A stretch of 64,000 nucleotides of DNA, taken from CAWAMR01 sp963783095 (GTDB taxonomy: Bacteria > Planctomycetota > Planctomycetia > Gemmatales > Gemmataceae). A program made the position numbers and the translations under genes. Positions 9,188-17,102 of this stretch are shown piece after piece. Location: the NCBI GenBank assembly GCA_963783095.1, contig CAWAMR010000001.1, positions 248,001 through 312,000 on the forward strand, read 5' to 3'. How positions within the stretch are numbered: the stretch's first letter is position 1; each line of letters starts with the position of its first letter. The notes beneath the pieces were generated by a model. The model ran no database searches, was not told where the DNA came from, and worked only from the letters and a program-made list of their open reading frames with translations.

Positions 9188-9409
9188 CAATAACTCTCCA
9201 AATTGGGAACTGGGATCAGGATCTTGGTTGTTTCAATTATTGCGGGTGAACCACGCTATTCGGCGAGACGATCTATTTCCAACAACTTCATCACACCGGC
9301 TTTGGTGGTCCACATCGGAATGCTTTGGGAGGGTAGGTATATTATTCTCTGATGGATCGCTTCTTCGCTACTGCGAAATGGTGAAATTTGGAAAAGATTG
9401 CAGGGAGCC

Positions 9410-10036
9410 TCACGATCCTGGAATATATGCTCGTGCCCATTCTGTCTCGTTTTCGGACAACGGCGGCTCGGGGATCTCCTGATAGATGTACTTACCATAC
9501 CCGCCGGCATCGTAGGTCCGATCCAACACCCATTTCAGATCGAGCGCGATCGGGCCGTCGGGAGCTGACAATGGGACTGGAATGGTCGGCATCGGTTCGC
9601 GGAGACCAAACGGCCAAACACCGACATGAGGCCGATCTTCGCGGCAACTGACGAGCACATAGTAGTCGCACGGCGGCAGATCCGGCGGACTCGGACGGGT
9701 TCCGCCACGACGCAGATCGATCTCAACGAGATGCGTCGGTGCGGACAGTATTTGCCGGCGTTTCACCATATAATCGTCGCGATTCGAGCCAGTAGTCTTG
9801 TTGGGCGGACTGAGCAGTTCGATAACTGTGGCGATCTGGCGGTTACGCCGGTCGCGGACTTCAATTGATCGACGTTTGTATACATCAACGGATCGAACTT
9901 CGAGCTTGACCAGATAATTCGGACCCACATGCTCGTTCAACGACTCCTGGATTCGCACTATAAAGTTGTCGTGGAAGTCCATCCACGCATCGCTCTGTTC
10001 CAGAAAGGGGTTCATTCCAGGAAACGGGGAGGGCAT
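9410..10036 (-). CDS. DUF4058 family protein, internally shortened
   Basis: The start MPSPFPGMNPFLEQSD is the signature opening of DUF4058 proteins, which are common in planctomycetes and cyanobacteria and have no known function. The core RDRRNRQIATVIELLSPPNK and HLVEIDLRRGG follow, and the C-terminus (LDLKWVLDRTYDAGGYG) is normal. Compared with the relative at 12070-12906 (278 residues), this protein has only 208: the segment between the N-terminal helices and EVRDRR is missing about 50 residues, apparently in frame. The frame is open 48 codons upstream of the chosen ATG, but only this start fits the family. It may be a decayed copy. Confidence 0.85.
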   Translation of the reverse strand: MPSPFPGMNPFLEQSDAWMDFHDNFIVRIQESLNEHVGPNYLVKLEVRSVDVYKRRSIEVRDRRNRQIATVIELLSPPNKTTGSNRDDYMVKRRQILSAPTHLVEIDLRRGGTRPSPPDLPPCDYYVLVSCREDRPHVGVWPFGLREPMPTIPVPLSAPDGPIALDLKWVLDRTYDAGGYGKYIYQEIPEPPLSENETEWARAYIPGS

Positions 10037-10146
10037 CTCGATCTCCACTCTTGGCTGCCGGTAATGGGGGCAATCAATACTTGCCCTACACCGGCTTTTG
10101 GCCCAAAGGTATACTATCCCGTAGTGCAAAGAAGAGGAGAATCGGG

Positions 10147-10434
10147 ATGTCAATAGCTGAAAGTCTGCGAAATGAAACAAGTGAAGCGGCGATATTTGCG
10201 CACTTTTGGGACTCCCCCGAACATGGACTCACTCGTCAGCTTGCCCGGCATGTTCTGAAGCTGAGCTTTTCCGGTCAAGATTTGCAGCGGATGCATCAAC
10301 TAGCGAACAAAAATCAAGAGGGGATTCTTACCGATGAGGAGCGACAGGAACTCGATAACTACATGAACGTAGGCGATTTGATAGCGATGCTCCAATCGAA
10401 GGCACGAATACTTTTTAAGCCGTACCCTTTTTGA
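10147..10434 (+). CDS. Small helical protein of unknown function
   Basis: A 95-residue acidic, all-helical protein starting at an ATG with GAGGAG upstream. The motif GILTDEERQELDNYMNVGDL followed by a helix ending in KARI matches a widespread family of small proteins often found directly before HNH-type nucleases in planctomycetes and cyanobacteria; this link is from memory. Here no such partner follows. Its last 20 bases overlap, tail to tail, the 3' end of the AAA ATPase gene. An antitoxin-like or adaptor role is a guess. Confidence 0.75.
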   Translation: MSIAESLRNETSEAAIFAHFWDSPEHGLTRQLARHVLKLSFSGQDLQRMHQLANKNQEGILTDEERQELDNYMNVGDLIAMLQSKARILFKPYPF

Positions 10435-12046
10435 TTTCGATGTATGGAAGTAGAGATTCGACATCTTCCCAAACCAGATTTCTTACCTTGAGCAACTGAA
10501 TAGCCCGGACCAAGTTCCGGATTTTGCGACCATCCAGGTCGAGAAGGGACAATTTCTCCAGCACTTCATCCGTAAGCTCGATGTGAGCTTCAGCCAACAG
10601 TGGTTTCCAGATGTGCAGGCGATCCAAGACGGTTAGATCCTCGTAATGGATGCGGAAAGCCAGCCTGGAATCGACGGCATCGTCAACCACACCCAGCCGG
10701 TTTGTGGTCAGGAACATCGTTCCAGAGTAATAATCCATGAGCCGGAGGAACATGCCTACAACAGCTGATTGATGAATATCGTTGCCGCGCTTGGACAGGA
10801 ACACGTCACACTCGTCAAAGAGAAGAACTGCATTCCAGCGTTCGACTCGGGTAAAGACCCGTTGTAGATTCTTTTCGATCTCCTGCGGTTGCGTTCCAAT
10901 TTCAGAGACCGACAGAGCATAAAGAGGTCGTTCCTTGAGTTCGGCGTAAACCTCAGCTGTCAGAGTCTTGCCCACCCCGGGATTCCCCCAGGCCAGCACA
11001 CAAAGCCCCCCTGTCTTCCCGGGGATGAGGTCTTTGATGGTATCTTCGTTTGCGGTGAAGATGGCCTGAATGATCTTCCGGTGGGCCGGCTTTAGAAGCA
11101 AACGCTCTTCAATATCTGTCTTGTATGCATAGATTTCCGTGTTCCGGAAATCTGTGTAAAGAAAAGAACGAGTCCGGAGACTGAAGACACGAACGAATGG
11201 CAGAACACCATCCGGATCTTCCGCGTGGCGGTTCTGCTGATGCCAAGGGGAGAACTGGCGTTGGCCCGGCAGTTCCAATTCCGGCTCGATGACTGCCTTT
11301 TCTTTTTCGTAGATATGTTTTTGGGTCTCCCAGGACATATCGCCGCCAAAATAATGTGGGGCCGCATCAGTCCTGACCTCCAATACAGAACCGCGGACCA
11401 GGATTTGCTTTCCATAGTCCTCGCCCAAACCGATCGAAAGACTGACCAATCGAGACGGGTTCTGGTCCGGATCGACGTTTTCCTCAGGAATGCGTATGTC
11501 TAGTTCCTGGAGAATCTGGATGAGAGATTTGTCGCCGTAGGCATCCCGAAAATTCTCTCTGGTGACCTGTTTGATGACAATGTACATGGTCCGAACCATC
11601 TGGAATTTGATCCGGACGTAGAAACCCACGATTCTCTTGCTGCATTTGGCGAGATCAATCTTTGGCATTCGAAAGGGATACCAACGCTCCATGATTTTCA
11701 ACTCGAACGGTTGATTCTGGAATTGTTCGAAGATCTGAAGGCAAATATTGAATTCACCAGGTTTCTCCGCCAGTTGGGTCTTGAATTCTTCCTGACTGAT
11801 GCCTTTCAGCCCCGGAACGACCACTGCAGAAACAAATTGGGCTATACGGGTGCGGGCCGACTTGGCGATATGGAGTTTGAGCAGTTCCTGGAGGAGCGGC
11901 TTATCCTCCTCCGTCAGGTAGACGAGGGTAGCGGAATTATCCGCCGGAACTCTGGCCAGAAGCGTCTCTTTTTCCTGTGGTTTCGCGACTAATCCCGAAA
12001 CCGCCTCCTTGTATGTGCTGGCCGGAATTTTTAGCTGCTTTGACAT
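10415..12046 (-). CDS. AAA family ATPase with long N-terminal extension
   Basis: This 543-residue protein has one C-terminal AAA module: Walker A GNPGVGKT at 354-361, Walker B VLLFDECD at 407-414, sensor-like FLTTNR at 445-450 and a DSRLAFRI arginine region. This ATPase part resembles the CbxX/spastin-like AAA group. The first 330 residues match no family I know; they carry a hydrophobic region near 66-80 and a Leu/Lys-rich helical section. No membrane helix is clear. The ATG at 12046 was chosen because earlier residues look non-coding. It sits between two DUF4058 genes (24 bases after the one starting at 12906). It probably remodels a protein complex; the substrate is unknown. Confidence 0.85.
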   Translation of the reverse strand: MSKQLKIPASTYKEAVSGLVAKPQEKETLLARVPADNSATLVYLTEEDKPLLQELLKLHIAKSARTRIAQFVSAVVVPGLKGISQEEFKTQLAEKPGEFNICLQIFEQFQNQPFELKIMERWYPFRMPKIDLAKCSKRIVGFYVRIKFQMVRTMYIVIKQVTRENFRDAYGDKSLIQILQELDIRIPEENVDPDQNPSRLVSLSIGLGEDYGKQILVRGSVLEVRTDAAPHYFGGDMSWETQKHIYEKEKAVIEPELELPGQRQFSPWHQQNRHAEDPDGVLPFVRVFSLRTRSFLYTDFRNTEIYAYKTDIEERLLLKPAHRKIIQAIFTANEDTIKDLIPGKTGGLCVLAWGNPGVGKTLTAEVYAELKERPLYALSVSEIGTQPQEIEKNLQRVFTRVERWNAVLLFDECDVFLSKRGNDIHQSAVVGMFLRLMDYYSGTMFLTTNRLGVVDDAVDSRLAFRIHYEDLTVLDRLHIWKPLLAEAHIELTDEVLEKLSLLDLDGRKIRNLVRAIQLLKVRNLVWEDVESLLPYIEIKKGTA

Positions 12047-12069
12047 GCGTTGCCTCTCTGGAAGCATCC

Positions 12070-12906
12070 TTATTTCGGCTTTTCCTTGCGCCGCATCGCC
12101 TTTTTTGCGGGTCGCAGCCCCTTCTCGGATAACCATGCTTCGGCCCAATCCTTTTCCGCGCCTAACAGCGGCGGGTCAGGGTCGATGGCGTAATTCAGCG
12201 TGCCTTCGTAAGCGCCATTGCGGTAACACTGGTCCACCAACGACTGCAAGTCCAATGGCACATCGTCGTCGTCCGGCCGCAGGGGGATATTCAAGATCGG
12301 CAGCCGTTCCCAGAGCGGCATCGGATATACTTCGGCCTTGCCGCGCAGGGTAGCGCGCCGGACAGATGCCATGTAGGCCGTGCGTCCCTGCGGCTTGATA
12401 TGCGCCAGCGGGAACGCCAACGTATGGGTGCCGAAACGGTTCAGGTCGATCTCGACCAGGTTGGCGTCCGAGGAGCAGACTTCGCGCTGCTTGCGCAGGT
12501 ATTGCTCGCGGTTCGGCCCAGGAGATTTGTTGCTTGGGCTGAGGAATTCAATGACGGTGACAACGCGGTTGCCGCTTTCGCGGTCGATGATTTCGAGAAA
12601 GGTTTCGGTGGCGGGATCCCGCTCGGTATCGACCAAAAGCGGCGTCCGCCACGGCAACGCCCGCCTTCGGATCGGGATTCCAGCCCGCGCTTCGACGTAT
12701 ATTCGACAACGCGCACGTCGGGAAACAGCGGATGATCGGCCGGACCCATGGGGGTTTCCAGCAAAACGCTCTCCTCGACGCGGGCGCGTAAGGCAGCCGG
12801 GGAGGACGCCCTGAAGTGCGTCGCAAGCGTAAATGATCAGACGCGCATGGATGTCGCGCCAGTGGGATTCGAGATACGGGTCCATTCCTGGAAAGGGGCT
12901 TGCCAT
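12070..12906 (-). CDS. DUF4058 family protein with compensating frameshifts
   Basis: The start MASPFPGMDPYLESHWRDIH and the core EIIDRESGNRVVTVIEFLSP plus NLVEIDLNRFGTH identify DUF4058. The frame is open throughout (278 residues), but residues about 35-70 (TRPRRGERFAG onward) do not fit the family. In the next frame the same bases read ALRARVEESVLLETPMGP and HPLFPDVRVVEYTSKRG, as expected. One extra G in the GGGG at 12799-12802 and a compensating loss near 12660-12680 explain this. The bases are therefore probably miscounted and the true protein normal. Its function is unknown. It lies upstream of the AAA ATPase gene on the same strand. Confidence 0.82.
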   Translation of the reverse strand: MASPFPGMDPYLESHWRDIHARLIIYACDALQGVLPGCLTRPRRGERFAGNPHGSGRSSAVSRRARCRIYVEARAGIPIRRRALPWRTPLLVDTERDPATETFLEIIDRESGNRVVTVIEFLSPSNKSPGPNREQYLRKQREVCSSDANLVEIDLNRFGTHTLAFPLAHIKPQGRTAYMASVRRATLRGKAEVYPMPLWERLPILNIPLRPDDDDVPLDLQSLVDQCYRNGAYEGTLNYAIDPDPPLLGAEKDWAEAWLSEKGLRPAKKAMRRKEKPK

Positions 12907-13088
12907 CGGTCGGCCTTCCGTTTCTGTTTCAGCAAGACATTCTATTCTATTGATTCCTCCAGCCAGAGCGGACAAAGAGAACAGCCGATGGCAGACACAT
13001 TTGCTATCGACTTGACCAGGAGCGTTGCGTCGTGTCGAATCCGTTCACAATGCGCTGAAGTGAACCAGTATCAGCGGCACAGCTTGCG

Positions 13089-13688
13089 TTAGGAGTTGGC
13101 CGAATCTTCTTCCGACTCCGGAGCGAATTCGACGGCTTCGTAGATCTCCGCCAGCGCCAAGTCGATGCCGATCTCGGCGAGTGGAAGCACGGCATCCATC
13201 CCTTGATAGACCTCCCGGACGAAGCCGCTCTCGATACGCCGAAAAGCCACGACCGCTGCCGCTTCTTGTCCAATCAGGACGTAGACCTTTAGCGAAGTAA
13301 TGGTCAAATACGCATCCTTCTTCTCGCCTTCATCAATTCGTCGCGTGCGTTCCGAGAGCACTTCAAAGAGCACAACAGGCTCATCTTGATAGGAGTCGGT
13401 CTGCGGATTGGGCCGGCAAATCACCGAGGCATCCGGATAATAGAATCGAAAATGGTTCGGAAGCGGTATGCGGATTTTGGTGTTCGAGTTGAAGGGTCGG
13501 CAAGGTTGGCCACGCAGACGGGCATGCAGGCTGCCGATGATATTCGTGGCGATAACATTGTGCATGTTTCTCGCACCAGCCATCGCGTACACGACGACGC
13601 CCAGGTACTCATGCTTGATAGGCGAAAGCAACTCGCCGGCAAGGTAGTCCTCCACTGACACCAGGTTGAGTTTCTTGGCTGTACTCAT
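13089..13688 (-). CDS. Uma2 family PD-(D/E)XK nuclease-like protein
   Basis: A 199-residue protein with the Uma2 (DUF820) layout: SVEDYLAGELLSPIKHEYLG near the N-terminus, then the nuclease core YYPDASVICRPNP and PVVLFEVLSERTRRID, and a helix with YLTITSLKVYVLI. The PD...E pattern is that of the restriction-endonuclease fold; the family has no settled function. The C-terminus is acidic (EFAPESEEDSANS). The ATG at 13688 is the natural start. It is a single gene; the 177 bases to the efflux operon contain no convincing gene. Confidence 0.9.
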   Translation of the reverse strand: MSTAKKLNLVSVEDYLAGELLSPIKHEYLGVVVYAMAGARNMHNVIATNIIGSLHARLRGQPCRPFNSNTKIRIPLPNHFRFYYPDASVICRPNPQTDSYQDEPVVLFEVLSERTRRIDEGEKKDAYLTITSLKVYVLIGQEAAAVVAFRRIESGFVREVYQGMDAVLPLAEIGIDLALAEIYEAVEFAPESEEDSANS

Positions 13689-13865
13689 GGTGAAAGTTTA
13701 TCTTGGCAGAGTGACGGTTACAAGTTGAGGAGGCGCACAGTTTCGTCGAAGTTCCAATGAATTCCTTGCACCGCGACACCGCCGAAGGTACGATAATCGT
13801 AGAATGTACCATGTTGACTCGCTTTGGTTTTGATTGTTCGAATTCACGCACCGAAATATCGTGCC

Positions 13866-15371
13866 ATGACTGACCACGAAAAAGGCTTGACCCCGTCTTT
13901 GATAAAAGGCGCTAGAAAAACGACGATCCCGGCCCCCGCGTCGCCGGTCGAAGCCAGTTCGATGATACGCTTGGTGTTCTGGATAGTCGCTTTGATTGTG
14001 TTGCTATGCGGTTCGGGCGTCGGGATCTGGCATTGGACATCCTCTCGAACTGAGCAATCCAGTGCGAACAACCCTTCATTGAACGATCACCAGGCCAATC
14101 GCGGTTCAGCGGTATCGGTCCAGGTTGTCCATCCTCGGTTGGGAGGAATCGATCGAGTCTGCGTTCAACCCGGCAGCATCGAACCCTACGAATTTGCAGA
14201 CCTTTATGCCAAGGTCTCGGGAATTCTACTCTCGGAACGGGATGCCAACGGCAAACTCATCGATATTGGCACGCGCGTCAAAAAAGGGGACGTTATCGCA
14301 AAAATCTCGGTTCCGGAATACGACGCCGAGGTCAACAAAAATACCGCCGAACTGGCACATGCCAACGCCCGCGTGGAACAATTCATCGCCAACCAGGATG
14401 CCGCAGTCGCCAATGCCAAAGCTGCCAAGGCGAAGATTGTCCTGGTCACCGCGCTGCTCAAGAGCAAGACCGCTTACCGTCAATTTCGCCAGAAGCAATA
14501 CAAGCGAATGCAAGCGCTACTCGATGAAAAAGCCATCGATGCCAGGCTGGTCGACGAATCGATGGACAACCTGGAATCGGCGATCGCTTCGGAGGAAGCC
14601 GGCAAAGAAGCCATCGTGACATCTGCCCTCGATGCCGAGGCCGCTGCTGCTCGGGTCGAACAGGCCAAAGCCGACCTGAAGAACGCCAAGGCACAGGTCG
14701 ATGTTGCCAAAGCCGAACTGGATAAATCCAAGGTCTTGTTGAGCTATACCCAGATCATTTCACCTTACGACGGGGTTATCACCCGGCGCGGCTTCTTCCG
14801 AGGCGATTTTATCCGCTCGGCGGCAATGGGTGCGGATAAGCAACCTTTGTTCTCGGTCGAACGCACCGACCTGATGCGCGTGGTGATTCAGGTTCCCGAT
14901 CGAGATGTTCCTTTCGTGGATGAGGGCGACGAGGCGTTGATCGAGCTCGATGCCTTGCCGGGCGCGTCCATCAAGGCCAAAGTGTCGCGGTGCGCAGAGT
15001 CCGAAGATCTCAGTACGCGCACCATGCGCACGGAAGTCGATATTCCCAATCCGACCGGAAGATTACGGAGGGGCATGTATGGACGGGCCACCATTACACT
15101 CGCCGGCGGCACCGCGAATTCTCTCACCATCCCATCATCGGCCCTGAGCGGCGATGCCACCAACGGCAATGCAACGGTTCGAGTCGTTCGCAACGATCAC
15201 GCCGAGATCATTCCCGTCAAGATTGCCAACGATAACGGGATCGAAGTGGAGGTTGTTTCCGGACTGACGCCGGATGACCAGGTCATCGTTCGGACGAACT
15301 CGCCCATTGAACAGGGAACGCCGGTTACGATCGCGAATGATGGAAAGCAACTCACGGCCGGGCACAAATAA
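13866..15371 (+). CDS. Efflux RND periplasmic adaptor (HlyD/MFP family), copy 1
   Basis: The protein (501 residues) has a cytoplasmic tail, one inner-membrane helix (LVFWIVALIVLLCGSGVGIW), a lipoyl-like domain (DLYAKVSGILLSERDANGK, DIGTRVKKGDVIA), a long coiled-coil hairpin (about 160-290, Ala/Lys/Glu-rich) and the second lipoyl half (QIISPYDGVITRRGFFRGD), then beta-barrel and membrane-proximal domains. Such adaptors bridge an RND pump and an outer-membrane channel. It is the first gene of the operon with the paralogue at 15627 and the pump at 17103. I start at ATG 13866 (MTDHEKG). The same frame is open to 13824. Confidence 0.92.
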   Translation: MTDHEKGLTPSLIKGARKTTIPAPASPVEASSMIRLVFWIVALIVLLCGSGVGIWHWTSSRTEQSSANNPSLNDHQANRGSAVSVQVVHPRLGGIDRVCVQPGSIEPYEFADLYAKVSGILLSERDANGKLIDIGTRVKKGDVIAKISVPEYDAEVNKNTAELAHANARVEQFIANQDAAVANAKAAKAKIVLVTALLKSKTAYRQFRQKQYKRMQALLDEKAIDARLVDESMDNLESAIASEEAGKEAIVTSALDAEAAAARVEQAKADLKNAKAQVDVAKAELDKSKVLLSYTQIISPYDGVITRRGFFRGDFIRSAAMGADKQPLFSVERTDLMRVVIQVPDRDVPFVDEGDEALIELDALPGASIKAKVSRCAESEDLSTRTMRTEVDIPNPTGRLRRGMYGRATITLAGGTANSLTIPSSALSGDATNGNATVRVVRNDHAEIIPVKIANDNGIEVEVVSGLTPDDQVIVRTNSPIEQGTPVTIANDGKQLTAGHK

Positions 15372-15402
15372 AGCAAAGTCTCTAAAGATATGCCTTCGGG
15401 CC

Positions 15403-15443
15403 AACGACTAACGGTTCACCCTCCCGGTGAACCGTTGGTCGTT
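15403..15443. terminator. 18-bp hairpin between the two adaptor genes
   Basis: AACGACTAACGGTTCACC (15403-15420) pairs with GGTGAACCGTTGGTCGTT (15426-15443) with one G-T wobble and a 5-base loop. There is no T-tract. Lying 31 bases after the first adaptor, it may attenuate read-through into the second adaptor and the pump, or protect the 3' end of the first message. Confidence 0.6.
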
Positions 15444-15626
15444 CGAAGCCATGACACTTTCCGTGGTTTCCCTCCTTCACCCCTCTGCGTATTTTGATAA
15501 CTTCTTTGATAGGCAATACTTGCGACAAGATTCTGGAAAGAAAGCCTACTGGCATTCTATTTGCCATTAGATGTTCTTGGAAGGCAACCTCCGAAGTTGG
15601 CCAGATCATTGTTCAGAGATACGATC

Positions 15627-17081
15627 ATGAACGATTCATCCTTCGCTTCACGCTCCGCGTCACTCTCGATTGGCACACGCTGGCTTCGTTGGGCTGTACC
15701 CTTGGCCGTCGTGGTTCTCGGCGGGGTGGTGGGGTTTTGGTACTGGATGACGCACGGAACCCCGGTGACGGCCGCTGAAGCCGATCAGTCCGGAGGCGAT
15801 CGAAACACCCAACGCAGTTCAGCGGTCTCTGTTGAGGTTGTTCATCCTCGCGACGGCGGGATTGAACGCGTCTGCGTTCAACCTGGCAGCATTGAGCCTT
15901 ATGAATCCGCTGATCTCTACGCCAAAGTATCGGGGTTTTTGATTTCCGAAGTTGACTCCAAGGGCAAACTCATCGATATTGGATCGCGGGTGAGAAAAGG
16001 GCAAGTCATTGCCGAAATATCCGTTCCCGAATACGTCGCCGAAGTTCAAAGAAATACTGCGGAACTGGAACATGCCAACGCTCGCGTCGAACAGTTCGTT
16101 GCCAATCTGGACGCTGCGATGGCCAACGCCAAGGCGACGAAGGCAAAAATCACCTTGGTGACGGCACTGCTCAAGAGCAAGACTGCTTATCGGCGCTATC
16201 GCAATAAACAATTCAATCGGCTGCAAGAACTGCTCGATCAAAAAGCCATCGACGCAAGATTAGTTGACGAATCGATGGACAACCTTGAAGCAGCCATCGG
16301 TTCGGAGGAAGCCGGCAAAGAAGCCATTGTGACAACGACCCTGGATGCGGAGGCGGCGGTCGCCCGCGTCGAGCAGGCCAAAGCCGACCTCAAGAACGCC
16401 CGAGCACAGGTGGATGTTGCCAAGGCCGAGCTGGAAAAATCCAAAGTGTTGCTGGGATATACCCATATCATCTCACCGTACGATGGCGTCATCACCAAGC
16501 GCGGCTTCTTCCCGGGCGATCTCATTCGCTCGGCAGCAACCGGGGCGGATAAGTACCCTTTGTTTTCCGTAGAACGAACTGATCTGATGCGCGTGGTGAT
16601 TCAAGTTCCCGATCGAGATGTTCCCTACGTCGATGAAGGCGATAATGCCGTGATCGAGATTGATGCCCTGCCGGGCGCAGCCATCAAGGCCAAAGTCGCG
16701 CGCTGCGCCGACTCCGAAGATCTCAGCACGCGCACCATGCGAACGGAAGTCGATGTTCCCAATCCGACCGGCAGGCTTCGGCGCGGCATGTATGGCCGGG
16801 CGACTATCGTCCTTTCCGGCGGTACTCCGCACGCGCTCACCATTCCTTCGGGGGCCCTTGCCGGTGATGCTGAGAACGGCAACGCGACCGTTCGCGTGGT
16901 CCGCAACGGCCACGCCGAATTCATGCCCATCCGCATCGGCAAAGACAATGGTGTCGAGGTGGAAGTCCTTTCCGGATTGAAGCCGGATGACTCGATCGTC
17001 TTGCGGGCGAACGCACCGCTGGACAACGGCACACCGGTCACGGTATCGAGCAGTGAAAAGAACGCCGAACATGCTCATTGA
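15627..17081 (+). CDS. Efflux RND periplasmic adaptor (HlyD/MFP family), copy 2
   Basis: A 484-residue paralogue of the adaptor at 13866, nearly collinear over the whole length (for instance VCVQPGSIEPYESADLYAKV, AIDARLVDESMDNLEAAI, HIISPYDGVITKRGFFPGD). One membrane helix lies near the N-terminus (WAVPLAVVVLGGVVGFWYWM), followed by lipoyl, coiled-coil, barrel and proximal domains. The divergence is spread evenly, which points to an old tandem duplication. The ATG at 15627 was chosen; the frame is open to 15561. The pump gene starts 21 bases after its stop, so this copy is the more tightly coupled partner. Confidence 0.92.
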   Translation: MNDSSFASRSASLSIGTRWLRWAVPLAVVVLGGVVGFWYWMTHGTPVTAAEADQSGGDRNTQRSSAVSVEVVHPRDGGIERVCVQPGSIEPYESADLYAKVSGFLISEVDSKGKLIDIGSRVRKGQVIAEISVPEYVAEVQRNTAELEHANARVEQFVANLDAAMANAKATKAKITLVTALLKSKTAYRRYRNKQFNRLQELLDQKAIDARLVDESMDNLEAAIGSEEAGKEAIVTTTLDAEAAVARVEQAKADLKNARAQVDVAKAELEKSKVLLGYTHIISPYDGVITKRGFFPGDLIRSAATGADKYPLFSVERTDLMRVVIQVPDRDVPYVDEGDNAVIEIDALPGAAIKAKVARCADSEDLSTRTMRTEVDVPNPTGRLRRGMYGRATIVLSGGTPHALTIPSGALAGDAENGNATVRVVRNGHAEFMPIRIGKDNGVEVEVLSGLKPDDSIVLRANAPLDNGTPVTVSSSEKNAEHAH

Positions 17082-17102
17082 CAAATCCGGAGAATTTCCG
17101 AC

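Noticed and set aside
9256..9510. A minus-strand frame ending MWTTKAGVMKLLEIDRLAE.
   Set aside because: Short, no good start, and it runs into the DUF4058 gene in another frame. It may be a trace of an old gene, but nothing identifies it.
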